Of a stretch of DNA of 64,000 nt, positions 30,117-37,875 are shown piece by piece. The stretch lies in contig NZ_UHHW01000002.1 of the NCBI RefSeq assembly GCF_900460345.1, forward strand, positions 1,922,001 to 1,986,000, written 5' to 3'. The stretch comes from Trueperella pyogenes (GTDB taxonomy: Bacteria > Actinomycetota > Actinomycetes > Actinomycetales > Actinomycetaceae). The position numbers were made by a program, and so were the translations under genes. The notes beneath the pieces were generated by a model. That model ran no database searches. It was not told the DNA's origin and worked only from the letters and a program-made list of their open reading frames with translations. How positions within the stretch are numbered: position 1 is the first letter of the stretch; every line of letters starts with the position of its first letter.

Positions 30117-30785
30117 CTAGATCTTGGTGTAGGAGCTCGCCACGATGTCGGAAATCGCGCGCGTCCGGCGCAGGGACAGCGAGCCGTCGGATTGGAAGCG
30201 CGCAAGCTGCCAAGGCGGGGCAAGGGAGAGATAAGTGTTCACGACGACATCGGGGCTCTCTTTCATCTCGGTTCCCAACCACGCCACAAGCACGGCGATC
30301 AGGTTGTAGACCTGCTGTGCGCTAGCCATTTCTGTCCACAGCTCGGAGACGGATTCACCCTCGAGGTGAGACTTGAACTCGTCGACGTAGGTGTTGAAAG
30401 TGCGGGTCAGACGCCGGGTGATGTGCCCGACGACGACCGGCTGCTCGCCGGTGAATAGCGCGCCAAGCAATTCGCGATGGCCGCGCAGTTCGGTGAGCAT
30501 ACGCACGTAAATGTCGCGCCAATGCAGCAGGTAGTCCTCGGAAGGCTGGGAGATCGCCTGCGTAAGTTCGTCGAGGTAAGGCTGGAGGATATCGACCACG
30601 AGATCGGCAATGAACTGAGCGGGCGATTCACCGTGCTGATAGAAGGTGGTGCGCGAGATACCGGCGCCGCGGGCAAGTTCTGCCACGGTGATAGTGTCTG
30701 CCGGTTTGGCGAGCGCGAGCTGGCGGGCGGCATCGTTTAACTGCCCGCGCACGCGCACATATCGCGGGTCGTAATTCATCTCCAT
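30117..30785 (-). CDS. TetR-family transcriptional regulator
   Basis: A 222-residue TetR protein. The N-terminal helix-turn-helix is TITVAELARGAGISRTTFYQ (about residues 31-50) followed by HGESPAQFIADLV; the C-terminal ligand domain is unassigned. The first ATG (30785) has AGGAGG seven bases upstream. Targets are not evident: it is followed by the pyrR leader and preceded by a 60-bp palindrome and the sulfur-redox genes. Confidence 0.88.
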   Translation of the reverse strand: MEMNYDPRYVRVRGQLNDAARQLALAKPADTITVAELARGAGISRTTFYQHGESPAQFIADLVVDILQPYLDELTQAISQPSEDYLLHWRDIYVRMLTELRGHRELLGALFTGEQPVVVGHITRRLTRTFNTYVDEFKSHLEGESVSELWTEMASAQQVYNLIAVLVAWLGTEMKESPDVVVNTYLSLAPPWQLARFQSDGSLSLRRTRAISDIVASSYTKI

Positions 30786-30839
30786 GGAGAGCCTCCTTTT
30801 CCGGAATTATACCGACCCTACGGCCCTATCCCGGAAATC

Positions 30840-30899
30840 TCTGGGACGATTTTGGACCGATCTTCGTATATGTGAAGATCGGTCCAAAATCGTCCCGCA
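30840..30899. repeat. 60-bp intergenic palindrome, copy 3
   Basis: The third copy, with arms GGGACGATTTTGGACCGATC and GATCGGTCCAAAATCGTCCC and centre TTCGTATATGTGAA. Its outer bases differ slightly (TCTGGG/CCCGCA). It lies just upstream of the tetR start, not between convergent genes. Confidence 0.9.
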
Positions 30900-30978
30900 A
30901 AATGCCGCCGAGGCCGGGATGGACAAGACCGGTTAATCCCGTTTCTCCCACTGGGTGCAGCGTTAGGTTTGCAGGACT

Positions 30979-30997
30979 CCCGCGGCTTCGCCGCGGG
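30979..30997 (-). terminator. Hairpin after the 51-residue Cys protein gene
   Basis: CCCGCGGC-TTC-GCCGCGGG, a perfect 8-bp stem about 5 bases beyond the stop of the small gene at 31001. No T-run follows. Confidence 0.55.
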
Positions 30998-31000
30998 ACC

Positions 31001-31156
31001 TCAGCCGAATAGCTTAGATAGGAAGGAGCCGCCCTCTTTTGCATGCCCCTGGCAGCGCTCCGACTGCGGGACGCCGGCTAGCGCCTGCTCGATGTGATTG
31101 CCGCAGCCGGCCCAGGTGGCCTTGCCGCACTTCCTACACGTTACGCGATGACACAT
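31001..31156 (-). CDS. Small conserved cysteine-rich (zinc-ribbon-like) protein
   Basis: A 51-residue protein, MCHRVTCRKCGKATWAGCGN and onward to HIEQALAGVPQSERCQGHAK. The CxxC and CGxH...C pattern suggests a metal-binding ribbon. Short proteins of this MC.R.TC..CGK..WAGCG.H type recur across actinobacteria and proteobacteria without an assigned function. It starts 18 bases after the CoA-disulfide reductase stop and is probably the last gene of that transcript. Confidence 0.75.
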   Translation of the reverse strand: MCHRVTCRKCGKATWAGCGNHIEQALAGVPQSERCQGHAKEGGSFLSKLFG

Positions 31157-31174
31157 GGTGTTGCTCTTTCTTGG

Positions 31175-32827
31175 TTAGGGGCGAGTGAGGATACCGGAGG
31201 CGTCGCCCAGTTCAGCCATCATGGTGATGATCCCGCCGGAGTGATTGGTGCAGTTAAAGCCGGCTTGAACAAGCTGGCGGTGAGCGAGGTAGGAGCGCAT
31301 GCCCGACTTGCAGTAGACCGCGATCGGGCGCCCCGCCGCCGCCCGGCGCACCTCGTCCATCCGGTCGCGGATTTCGAGGTGTGGGATGTTGAGCGCGCCG
31401 TCGATGCGTGCCGCGTTGGCGTATTCGCCTCGACTGCGGACGTCGAGGATCAAGTGGCTCTTGCGGATCTCCTCAAGATCTCGGGTGTGCCAGACGTCCA
31501 TCGTGCCGTCGAGGACGTTCGCGGCCATCATGCCGGCCATGTTGACCGGGTCTTTGGCCGAGCCGTACGGAGGGGCATAGGCGAGATCGAGGTCGATGAG
31601 GTCGAAGACCGTCATGCCGCCCTTGATAGCGGTGGCCAGCACGTCGATGCGCTTGTCGACGCCGTCCTGGCCGACTGCCTGCGCACCGAGCACCTTGCCG
31701 TCCGTGCCGAAGTGGAGACGCATGTGCATTTGTTTGGCGCCTGGAAAGTAGCCAGCGTGGTTGGCCGGGTGCAGAGAAATGGTGTGATGGTCGATGCCTG
31801 CCTGCGCGAGCGTCCGCTCGTTTGCGCCGGTCATAGCGGCAGTTAGGGTACCCATGCGGACGATCGCCGTGCCGATGGTCGGCGGGATCGGGTGGGAGAA
31901 ATTGCCCGAGATCGCGTCGGCGACGAGGCGGCCAGCACGATTGGCCGGGCCGGCGAGCGGAACCGGACGCTTGGCCCCGGTGACCAGGTCGACGCAGGTG
32001 GCGGCGTCGCCAACAGCCCAGATGTGCTCGACGTTGGTGCGCCCGAATTCGTCGATCACGATCGCGCCGCCTGTGCACTCGACTCCGGCCGCTTCCCACG
32101 TGCTCGTACGCGGGCGCACGCCTGCCGAGAGGACGACGACGTCGGCGTCCATGCGCGAGCCGTCAGAGAGAACGACGCTGCCTTCTTCGATCGCGGTGAC
32201 GGAGGTGGAGGCGCGCACGTCCATACCGAGCGCGGCGAGCTCGCCTGCGACGTGGAACGCACTCTCGTCGTCGAGGGGTGGAAGGACGTGGTCGGCGAAT
32301 TCGACCACGGTGGTCTTGACGCCACGCATGGTGAGCGCTTCTGCGGCTTCGAGGCCGATGAAGCCGGCGCCGATCACGACGGCGGTCTTCGCGTCGGTGG
32401 CCATCTGGTCGAGTCCGAGCGCGTCTGAGACTGTGCGCAGCGTGGTCACGTGCGGATAGTCAATGCCGGGGATGTCGGGGCGGAAGGCCTCGGCGCCAGG
32501 TGAGAGGACGAGCTCGTCGTAGTACAGTTCGTAAGTGCCCTCAGGGCCGACGACGGCGACTGTGCGCGCGGCGGGATCGACCTCAGTGACGGTGGAATTT
32601 ACGCGGACGTCGAGGTTGAGGGCGGCCTTGAGAGATTCGGGCGTTTGCACAAGGAGCGCGCTCTGATCAGCGATCTCCCCCGAGACGTAGTAGGGCAGGC
32701 CGCAGTTGGCGAAGGACACCTCGGAGCCGGCTTCGAGCACGACGATCTCTGCGTTTTCTTGGAGCCTGCGCAGCCGCGCCGCTGCAGACATTCCGCCTGC
32801 GACGCCACCTACAACGACAACCTTCAT
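31175..32827 (-). CDS. CoA-disulfide/persulfide reductase with C-terminal rhodanese domain
   Basis: A 550-residue FAD-dependent pyridine nucleotide-disulfide oxidoreductase. FAD-binding VVGGVAGGMSAAARLRR opens the protein; the single redox Cys is C42 in SFANCGLPYY; VIGAGFIGLEAAEAL is the NAD(P)H site. Residues about 450-550 are a rhodanese domain with active-site Cys in YCKSGMRS. This is the CoADR-RHD architecture, known to reduce CoA disulfide or persulfides. The ATG at 32827 follows GGAGGAGAAGGA. It diverges from a CstR-like regulator with a shared operator between them, so persulfide stress is the likely signal. Confidence 0.92.
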   Translation of the reverse strand: MKVVVVGGVAGGMSAAARLRRLQENAEIVVLEAGSEVSFANCGLPYYVSGEIADQSALLVQTPESLKAALNLDVRVNSTVTEVDPAARTVAVVGPEGTYELYYDELVLSPGAEAFRPDIPGIDYPHVTTLRTVSDALGLDQMATDAKTAVVIGAGFIGLEAAEALTMRGVKTTVVEFADHVLPPLDDESAFHVAGELAALGMDVRASTSVTAIEEGSVVLSDGSRMDADVVVLSAGVRPRTSTWEAAGVECTGGAIVIDEFGRTNVEHIWAVGDAATCVDLVTGAKRPVPLAGPANRAGRLVADAISGNFSHPIPPTIGTAIVRMGTLTAAMTGANERTLAQAGIDHHTISLHPANHAGYFPGAKQMHMRLHFGTDGKVLGAQAVGQDGVDKRIDVLATAIKGGMTVFDLIDLDLAYAPPYGSAKDPVNMAGMMAANVLDGTMDVWHTRDLEEIRKSHLILDVRSRGEYANAARIDGALNIPHLEIRDRMDEVRRAAAGRPIAVYCKSGMRSYLAHRQLVQAGFNCTNHSGGIITMMAELGDASGILTRP

Positions 32828-32849
32828 TCCTTCTCCTCCATTGCTCGTC

Positions 32850-32865
32850 ATACCCCCAGGGGTAT
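32850..32865. promoter_or_regulatory. CsoR/CstR-type operator
   Basis: ATACCCCCAGGGGTAT, a perfect 16-base palindrome matching the G-tract operators of the CsoR/CstR family. It lies 23 bases from the reductase start and about 97 from the regulator start, so it can control both. Confidence 0.85.
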
Positions 32866-32961
32866 AGAGTAATTGGCGTGACGACGGCGCGCAACTACCT
32901 CCAATCACCACGTACCATGGATCTCGCCACAAAACTCGCCACAAGAGTAGAAAGTAAACCC

Positions 32962-33225
32962 ATGACGAACGAAGAACTCCGGGCCGAGCAGCGCAAAGCG
33001 CTCAACCGCCTCAAGCGCGCACGCGGCCAGCTAAACGCAGTGATTGACAACTTTGAAAACGGCGGCCAGTGCGTGGACGTCATCCACCAGCTCGCGGCCG
33101 TCACGTCCGCGCTCAATAAGGCTGGCTACACGATCGTGGCTGCGGCAATGAAGAATTGCGTGCTTTCGGAGAACCCGACCACCTCCCCCGAAGAGCTCGA
33201 GAAGGCGTTTTCAGCGCTCGCATAA
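32962..33225 (+). CDS. CsoR-family repressor, CstR-like persulfide sensor
   Basis: An 87-residue all-helical DUF156 repressor (KALNRLKRARGQLNAVIDN). Copper CsoR needs Cys, His and Cys ligands. Here C37 and C66 are present, but the His position four residues before C66 is Ala62, so copper binding is unlikely and the two-Cys arrangement matches persulfide-sensing CstR. The divergent rhodanese-containing reductase supports this. The ATG at 32962 is the family-like start; in-frame upstream codons to 32878 are probably leader. Confidence 0.88.
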   Translation: MTNEELRAEQRKALNRLKRARGQLNAVIDNFENGGQCVDVIHQLAAVTSALNKAGYTIVAAAMKNCVLSENPTTSPEELEKAFSALA

Positions 33226-33373
33226 CGCACCCCCGGCTCACAGCCCCACCTTTACGAAAGCAAACCGTCACGAAAGGGGTGTGCCCCTGGCGTCGGGTCT
33301 GCCCGATTTTCACCCCATCTAGGACTTTCGTCTAATGAACACTCGTCGTTTTAGCCCGAATAATTGAGGTAAC

Positions 33374-33395
33374 GGCCGGAAAATTCCGGCCTTTT
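33374..33395 (+). terminator. Hairpin with T-run in the dmsA leader
   Basis: GGCCGGAA-AA-TTCCGGCC followed by TTTTG, ending about 23 bases before the dmsA start. It could end the regulator transcript or attenuate dms transcription; position alone does not decide. Confidence 0.6.
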
Positions 33396-33417
33396 GTCAA
33401 TTAGATTAGGGGCGAAG

Positions 33418-36075
33418 ATGACTCAGACTCTCTCACCCGGCACAACCGCGGAGCCTCAGGGCCCCTCGCGCCGCACCTTCCTCAAGTGGTCCGGCCTCGC
33501 TGCGGGAGTAGCCGGATTGACAGCCACGACCGCCAACCTCGGCACCCCCAACCCCGCGGCTGCAGCCACCGCCGAAGGCCTCGCCGACGCCGAACGCACC
33601 GTCTGGTCCGCATGCACCGTCAATTGCGGCTCACGTTGCCCGTTGCGACTCCAGGTCAAGGACGGCACCGTCGTCCGCGTGCTGCCCGACAATACGGGAG
33701 ACAACACGCTCGGTAGCCAACAGGTGCGCGCGTGCGTGCGCGGCCGCGCTATCCGCGAACGCATCTACAACCCCGACCGCCTCAAGAGGCCCATGAAGCG
33801 CAAGGAAGGCACCAAGCGCGGCGAGGAGCAGTGGGAAGAGATCTCGTGGGATCAAGCGCTCACCGAGATCGCCGAGAAAATGAAGGACATCAAGGCTAAG
33901 TACGGCAATGAGGCCTTCTATATCCAGTACGGCACCGGCACCCTCGGCGCTGTGATGTCCTGCTCCTGGCCTCCGGACGCCACCCCGCAGGCGCGCCTGC
34001 TCAATATCTTCGGCGGCTACCTCGACCACTACTCGGACTACTCCACCACCGCCATCACCCAGGCCTACCCCTACTTCTACGGCTCCTGGGTCAACTCCAA
34101 CTCCTTCGACGACGTCGCCAATTCCAAGCTGCAGGTGATGTTCGGTAACAATCCGATCGAAACCCGCATGTCCGGAGGCGGCCACACATTCGTCACGCAG
34201 AAAATCAAGCGCAAGCACGGTGTACGCACGATCGTCATTGACCCGCGCTATTCTGAAACGTCCGTGGCACTCGGCGACGAGTGGGTCCCCGTTCGCCCCG
34301 GCACCGACGCCGCCCTCATCGCCGGCATGATCTACGTGATGGTGGAGGAAAACCTGCACGACCAGGCCTTCCTCGACAAGTACTGCATCGGCTTCGACGA
34401 GGAACACATGCCCGAGGGCGCCCCGAAGAACTCTTCCTACCGGGCTTACCTGGAGGGCAAGGGCGCCGACGGCGTCGCCAAGACTCCCGAGTGGGCAGCG
34501 GGTATCTGTGGTGTGCCGGCCAGAACCATTCGGCGTCTCGCCCGCGAAATCGCCACGGCCAAGCCAGCCGCGATCACCCAGGGCTGGGGCCCACAACGCC
34601 ACGCAAACGGGGAAAATACCGCGCGCGCGATTTTCCTCCTCGCGTGCGTCACCGGCAACCCCGGCGTGCCCGGCGGTGGCACCGGCGCCCGCGAAGGCGC
34701 CTCCAGCCTGAGCGTCTCGACCCCGTTCTACAGCGAATTCGTCAACCCCTCGAACAAGATCATCTCCTGCTTCTCGTGGCTCGACGCCGTCGACCACGGA
34801 CCTCAGATGAATACGTTCAACGCGGGCGTCGGCGTCAAGCCAAAGCCTGGCGTGCGCGACCTGAAAGTGCCCGTGGATGAGAACATGAAGCCCGAAAACA
34901 CCTCGCTTGAGGTGCCCATCAAGGCCGTCTTCCAGTACGCGAGCAACTCGCTGGTCAACCAAACCGGCAACAACAACGAGTCGGTGCGCATCCTCCAGGA
35001 TGAGTCCAAGTGTGAACTCATCGTCACCACGGACATCATGTACACCGTCTCAGCTCGTTACTCTGACTACGTCCTGCCCGGCACTTCGGCGTCGGAGGAA
35101 TTCGACTACCACGCCGGCTCAAACGGTGGCCCGATGGCTTACGGCATCGTCTCCTCCCAGGCCATCGAGCCGATGTACGAGACAAAGTCCATCTTCGACA
35201 TCTGCTCCGCACTCGCAGCCAAGCTCGGCATCGAAAAGGAGTTCACTGGTGGCAAGACCCGCGAGGATTGGCTACGCGAAGCCATCGACAAGTCCCGCGA
35301 GAAGGATCCGAAGCTGCCCACCTGGGATGAGTGGAAAGAGATGGGCATCTATCGGCGCAACAAGGGATCGATCGTCGCGATGAAAGACTTCCGTGAGGAT
35401 CCGCAGGCCAACCCGTTGTCGACGCCGTCGGGCAAGATCGAGATCTACTCCGAGCGGCTGGCCAACATCGCCAAGGCGTGGGAATTCGGCGTCTTCCGCC
35501 CCACCCTCGACGGCGACGTGATCACCCCGCTGCCCGAGTTCATCGCAACGTGGGAGGGCGCACTTGAAGCCCGCAACAACACCGCGCACCCGCTGCAGGT
35601 GATCGGCCACCACTTCAAGGGCCGTACGCACTCCAGCTACGGCAACGTGAATCGCCTCAAGGAGGCACACACGCAAACCGCGTGGCTCAACCCAATCGAC
35701 GCGCAGGCGCGGGACATCAAGAACGGCGACGCCGTCTATGTGTTCAACGAGCGCGGCACCGTTCAGCTGCGCGCCTACGTGACCCCGAGGATCATCCCCG
35801 GATCGGTCTCGATCCCTCAGGGAGCCTGGTACAAGCCGCTTCCTTCGGCCGACTTCTCGCTACCCGACGGCGCTAACGCAGAGCGTCCGGTGGATATCGG
35901 CGGCTCGGTCAACACCCTCACGTCTCTCCACCCCACCCCGCTTGCTAAGGGCCTGCCCAGCCACACCGTGCTCGCGCAGGTCGCCAAGACCGAGGCCGGG
36001 GCGTTGGAAAAGATTGAGGCTGCCTATTACAAGCCCTACAGCGCTGACGCCGTCGGCATGACCAGGGAGGACTAA
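33418..36075 (+). CDS. dmsA: DMSO reductase-family molybdopterin subunit A
   Basis: An 885-residue molybdopterin oxidoreductase. A twin-arginine signal SRRTFLKWSGL lies near residue 18, so the folded enzyme is exported. The [4Fe-4S] site is CTVNCGSRCPLRL followed by the fourth Cys in RACVRGRA. Molybdopterin-domain motifs include VIDPRYSETS and VTGNPGVPGGGTGAREG, and the C-terminal MGD-binding domain has NPIDAQARDIKNGDAV. It belongs to the DmsA/YnfE group; the substrate (DMSO or another S/N-oxide) is not proven. The start at 33418 has AGGGG upstream. It leads dmsABC, with 3 bases between A and B. Confidence 0.93.
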   Translation: MTQTLSPGTTAEPQGPSRRTFLKWSGLAAGVAGLTATTANLGTPNPAAAATAEGLADAERTVWSACTVNCGSRCPLRLQVKDGTVVRVLPDNTGDNTLGSQQVRACVRGRAIRERIYNPDRLKRPMKRKEGTKRGEEQWEEISWDQALTEIAEKMKDIKAKYGNEAFYIQYGTGTLGAVMSCSWPPDATPQARLLNIFGGYLDHYSDYSTTAITQAYPYFYGSWVNSNSFDDVANSKLQVMFGNNPIETRMSGGGHTFVTQKIKRKHGVRTIVIDPRYSETSVALGDEWVPVRPGTDAALIAGMIYVMVEENLHDQAFLDKYCIGFDEEHMPEGAPKNSSYRAYLEGKGADGVAKTPEWAAGICGVPARTIRRLAREIATAKPAAITQGWGPQRHANGENTARAIFLLACVTGNPGVPGGGTGAREGASSLSVSTPFYSEFVNPSNKIISCFSWLDAVDHGPQMNTFNAGVGVKPKPGVRDLKVPVDENMKPENTSLEVPIKAVFQYASNSLVNQTGNNNESVRILQDESKCELIVTTDIMYTVSARYSDYVLPGTSASEEFDYHAGSNGGPMAYGIVSSQAIEPMYETKSIFDICSALAAKLGIEKEFTGGKTREDWLREAIDKSREKDPKLPTWDEWKEMGIYRRNKGSIVAMKDFREDPQANPLSTPSGKIEIYSERLANIAKAWEFGVFRPTLDGDVITPLPEFIATWEGALEARNNTAHPLQVIGHHFKGRTHSSYGNVNRLKEAHTQTAWLNPIDAQARDIKNGDAVYVFNERGTVQLRAYVTPRIIPGSVSIPQGAWYKPLPSADFSLPDGANAERPVDIGGSVNTLTSLHPTPLAKGLPSHTVLAQVAKTEAGALEKIEAAYYKPYSADAVGMTRED

Positions 36076-36078
36076 GTC

Positions 36079-36717
36079 ATGAGTGAAACCCTCACGCAAT
36101 CGGGAGCAAACTACGGATTCTTCTTTGACCAGGAGCTATGCACGGGTTGTAAGGCTTGTCAGATTGCTTGTAAGGATAAGCATGATCTGCCTATCGGTGT
36201 GAACTGGCGCCGGGTGGTCGAGTATGCCGGGGGCACCTGGTCTACCCAAGACCACACCGTCACACCGAATATCTTCTCCTACTACACCTCAATCTCGTGC
36301 AACCACTGCGAAGACGCCATCTGCATGCAAGTATGCCCCACAACAGCCATGAGCCGCCGCGAAGACGGCACCGTATACGTAGATAACACCAAGTGCGTAG
36401 GCTGCCGATACTGCGAATGGGCCTGCGCCTACGGAGCACCCCAATTCAACGCCGAAGAAGGCCACATGTCCAAATGCGACCTATGCTACGACTACCGTGA
36501 ACAAGGCCAAGCCCCCGCCTGCGTAGACGCCTGCCCATCACGCGCCCTCGACTGGGGACCCATCAACGACCTACGCGAAAAACACGGCAACGAAAACGGC
36601 ATCGCCCCACTACCCGACCCATCCATCACCAAACCACGCCTAGTCATCAACCCCCACAAAAACGCCCAACCCTGGAACACCCAAGCCGGCACAATCGCTA
36701 ACCCGAAGGAGATCTAA
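36079..36717 (+). CDS. dmsB: DMSO reductase iron-sulfur subunit B
   Basis: A 212-residue four-cluster ferredoxin-like electron carrier: CTGCKACQIACKDKHD, CNHCEDAICMQVCP, CVGCRYCEWACAYG and CDLCYDYREQGQAPACVDAC supply the cysteines. It moves electrons from the membrane subunit to DmsA. Codon choice changes abruptly inside the gene near base 36240, from T/G-ending codons (TGT, GCT, CAG) to A/C-ending ones (CAA, GAA, GTA, CTA), and stays that way through dmsC, suggesting a recombination joint. Confidence 0.95.
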   Translation: MSETLTQSGANYGFFFDQELCTGCKACQIACKDKHDLPIGVNWRRVVEYAGGTWSTQDHTVTPNIFSYYTSISCNHCEDAICMQVCPTTAMSRREDGTVYVDNTKCVGCRYCEWACAYGAPQFNAEEGHMSKCDLCYDYREQGQAPACVDACPSRALDWGPINDLREKHGNENGIAPLPDPSITKPRLVINPHKNAQPWNTQAGTIANPKEI

Positions 36718-36718
36718 C

Positions 36719-37732
36719 ATGAACCTCCACGAGCTGCCCATGATCCTCTTCACCGTCATCGCCCAAATGTGCGTAGGCATGTTCCTCATCCTCGGACTAG
36801 TCCAGATATGGCTCTCAGCACACACCGATGCGAACACAGCTGACCGCTTAACAACACCAATCGTCTACCTCATCGGCCCCGCCTTGGTGTTCGGCCTAAT
36901 CGCCTCCATGTTCCACATGAACGACATCACCCACACACTCAACGTCATCCGCAACATAGCCACATCATGGCTCAGCCGCGAAATCATATTCGGCGTAGGC
37001 TTTGCCGGCCTAGGCTTCATCTTCGCCTTCCTACAATGGTTCAAAATCGGCCCATTCCGCCTACGCCAAGCCGTAGCCTTCCTAGCAGGAATCTTCGGCA
37101 TCGGCTTAATCATCTCCATGTCAATGATCTACTCAACCCTACCAACCGTCCCAGCATGGAACACCTGGATCATCCCCTTCCACTTCTTCATGACAGCAAT
37201 CATCCTCGGCGCAGCAGCTGTGACGACGTCGTTAGTACTCATGACCCTCATCCGGCAAAAGTCCACGACGGCGGGGCGCGACTCGGCCCAGCCAAACGCC
37301 AATAAGACGTGGCTAGACACTCTAGGCTTCACCACAAACGCCCGCGCCATCAACGCCGCACCCACCAAAGAAGAATGGCACTGGACAATATCCATCATCC
37401 GCCTATGCACAACCCTGTCTACGTTGGCGGCGGTAGCGGTGCTTATCTCCTACACCGCCCACCTGCAAAACCTCGCCACCCACCCAGAACCCGCAGCCAC
37501 CATCTCAGCAACAGTATTCACAGGCGGATTCTTCTGGACCAGACTCATCCTCCTCGGCCTCGGAGCCATAGCCATCGGCTTCGTCGCCTACAAGATGGCA
37601 GAGCCAAAAACCTTGGCTAACCCACTACCCCTTGCCACCTGGATGACGGCAGGTTTCGTTGTACTCCTGGCGTCCGAATTCATGGGCCGCTCCCTACACT
37701 ACGACTCCCAACAACTCATCGGCATCGGATAG
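36719..37732 (+). CDS. dmsC: DMSO reductase membrane anchor subunit C
   Basis: A 337-residue integral membrane protein with about eight hydrophobic helices starting at LPMILFTVIAQMCVGMFLIL. It matches the DmsC family, which anchors the enzyme and oxidises menaquinol. The start is one base after the dmsB stop. The plus strand here is strikingly poor in G, in line with the shift seen in dmsB. A hairpin follows the gene. Confidence 0.92.
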   Translation: MNLHELPMILFTVIAQMCVGMFLILGLVQIWLSAHTDANTADRLTTPIVYLIGPALVFGLIASMFHMNDITHTLNVIRNIATSWLSREIIFGVGFAGLGFIFAFLQWFKIGPFRLRQAVAFLAGIFGIGLIISMSMIYSTLPTVPAWNTWIIPFHFFMTAIILGAAAVTTSLVLMTLIRQKSTTAGRDSAQPNANKTWLDTLGFTTNARAINAAPTKEEWHWTISIIRLCTTLSTLAAVAVLISYTAHLQNLATHPEPAATISATVFTGGFFWTRLILLGLGAIAIGFVAYKMAEPKTLANPLPLATWMTAGFVVLLASEFMGRSLHYDSQQLIGIG

Positions 37733-37746
37733 TCCGCAGCTAATCT

Positions 37747-37779
37747 TGAGTGCTCCTGGCCAAAAGTCGGGAGCACTCA
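37747..37779 (+). terminator. Terminator after dmsABC
   Basis: TGAGTGCTCC (37747-37756) pairs with GGGAGCACTCA (37769-37779). It lies 15 bases after the dmsC stop, with no strong T-tract. Confidence 0.65.
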
Positions 37780-37875
37780 CGTATTTGCGGACTAGCAGCG
37801 GTGCCCGGCAAGCCATCACCTATAGCTTTGCCGGGCACATCAAAAATTGTCGGAGAGCGCACGTAGGATAGAGGT

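Noticed and set aside
33631..34962. A 443-codon minus-strand frame opposite dmsA
   Set aside because: Shadow frame; DmsA motifs are clear on the plus strand.
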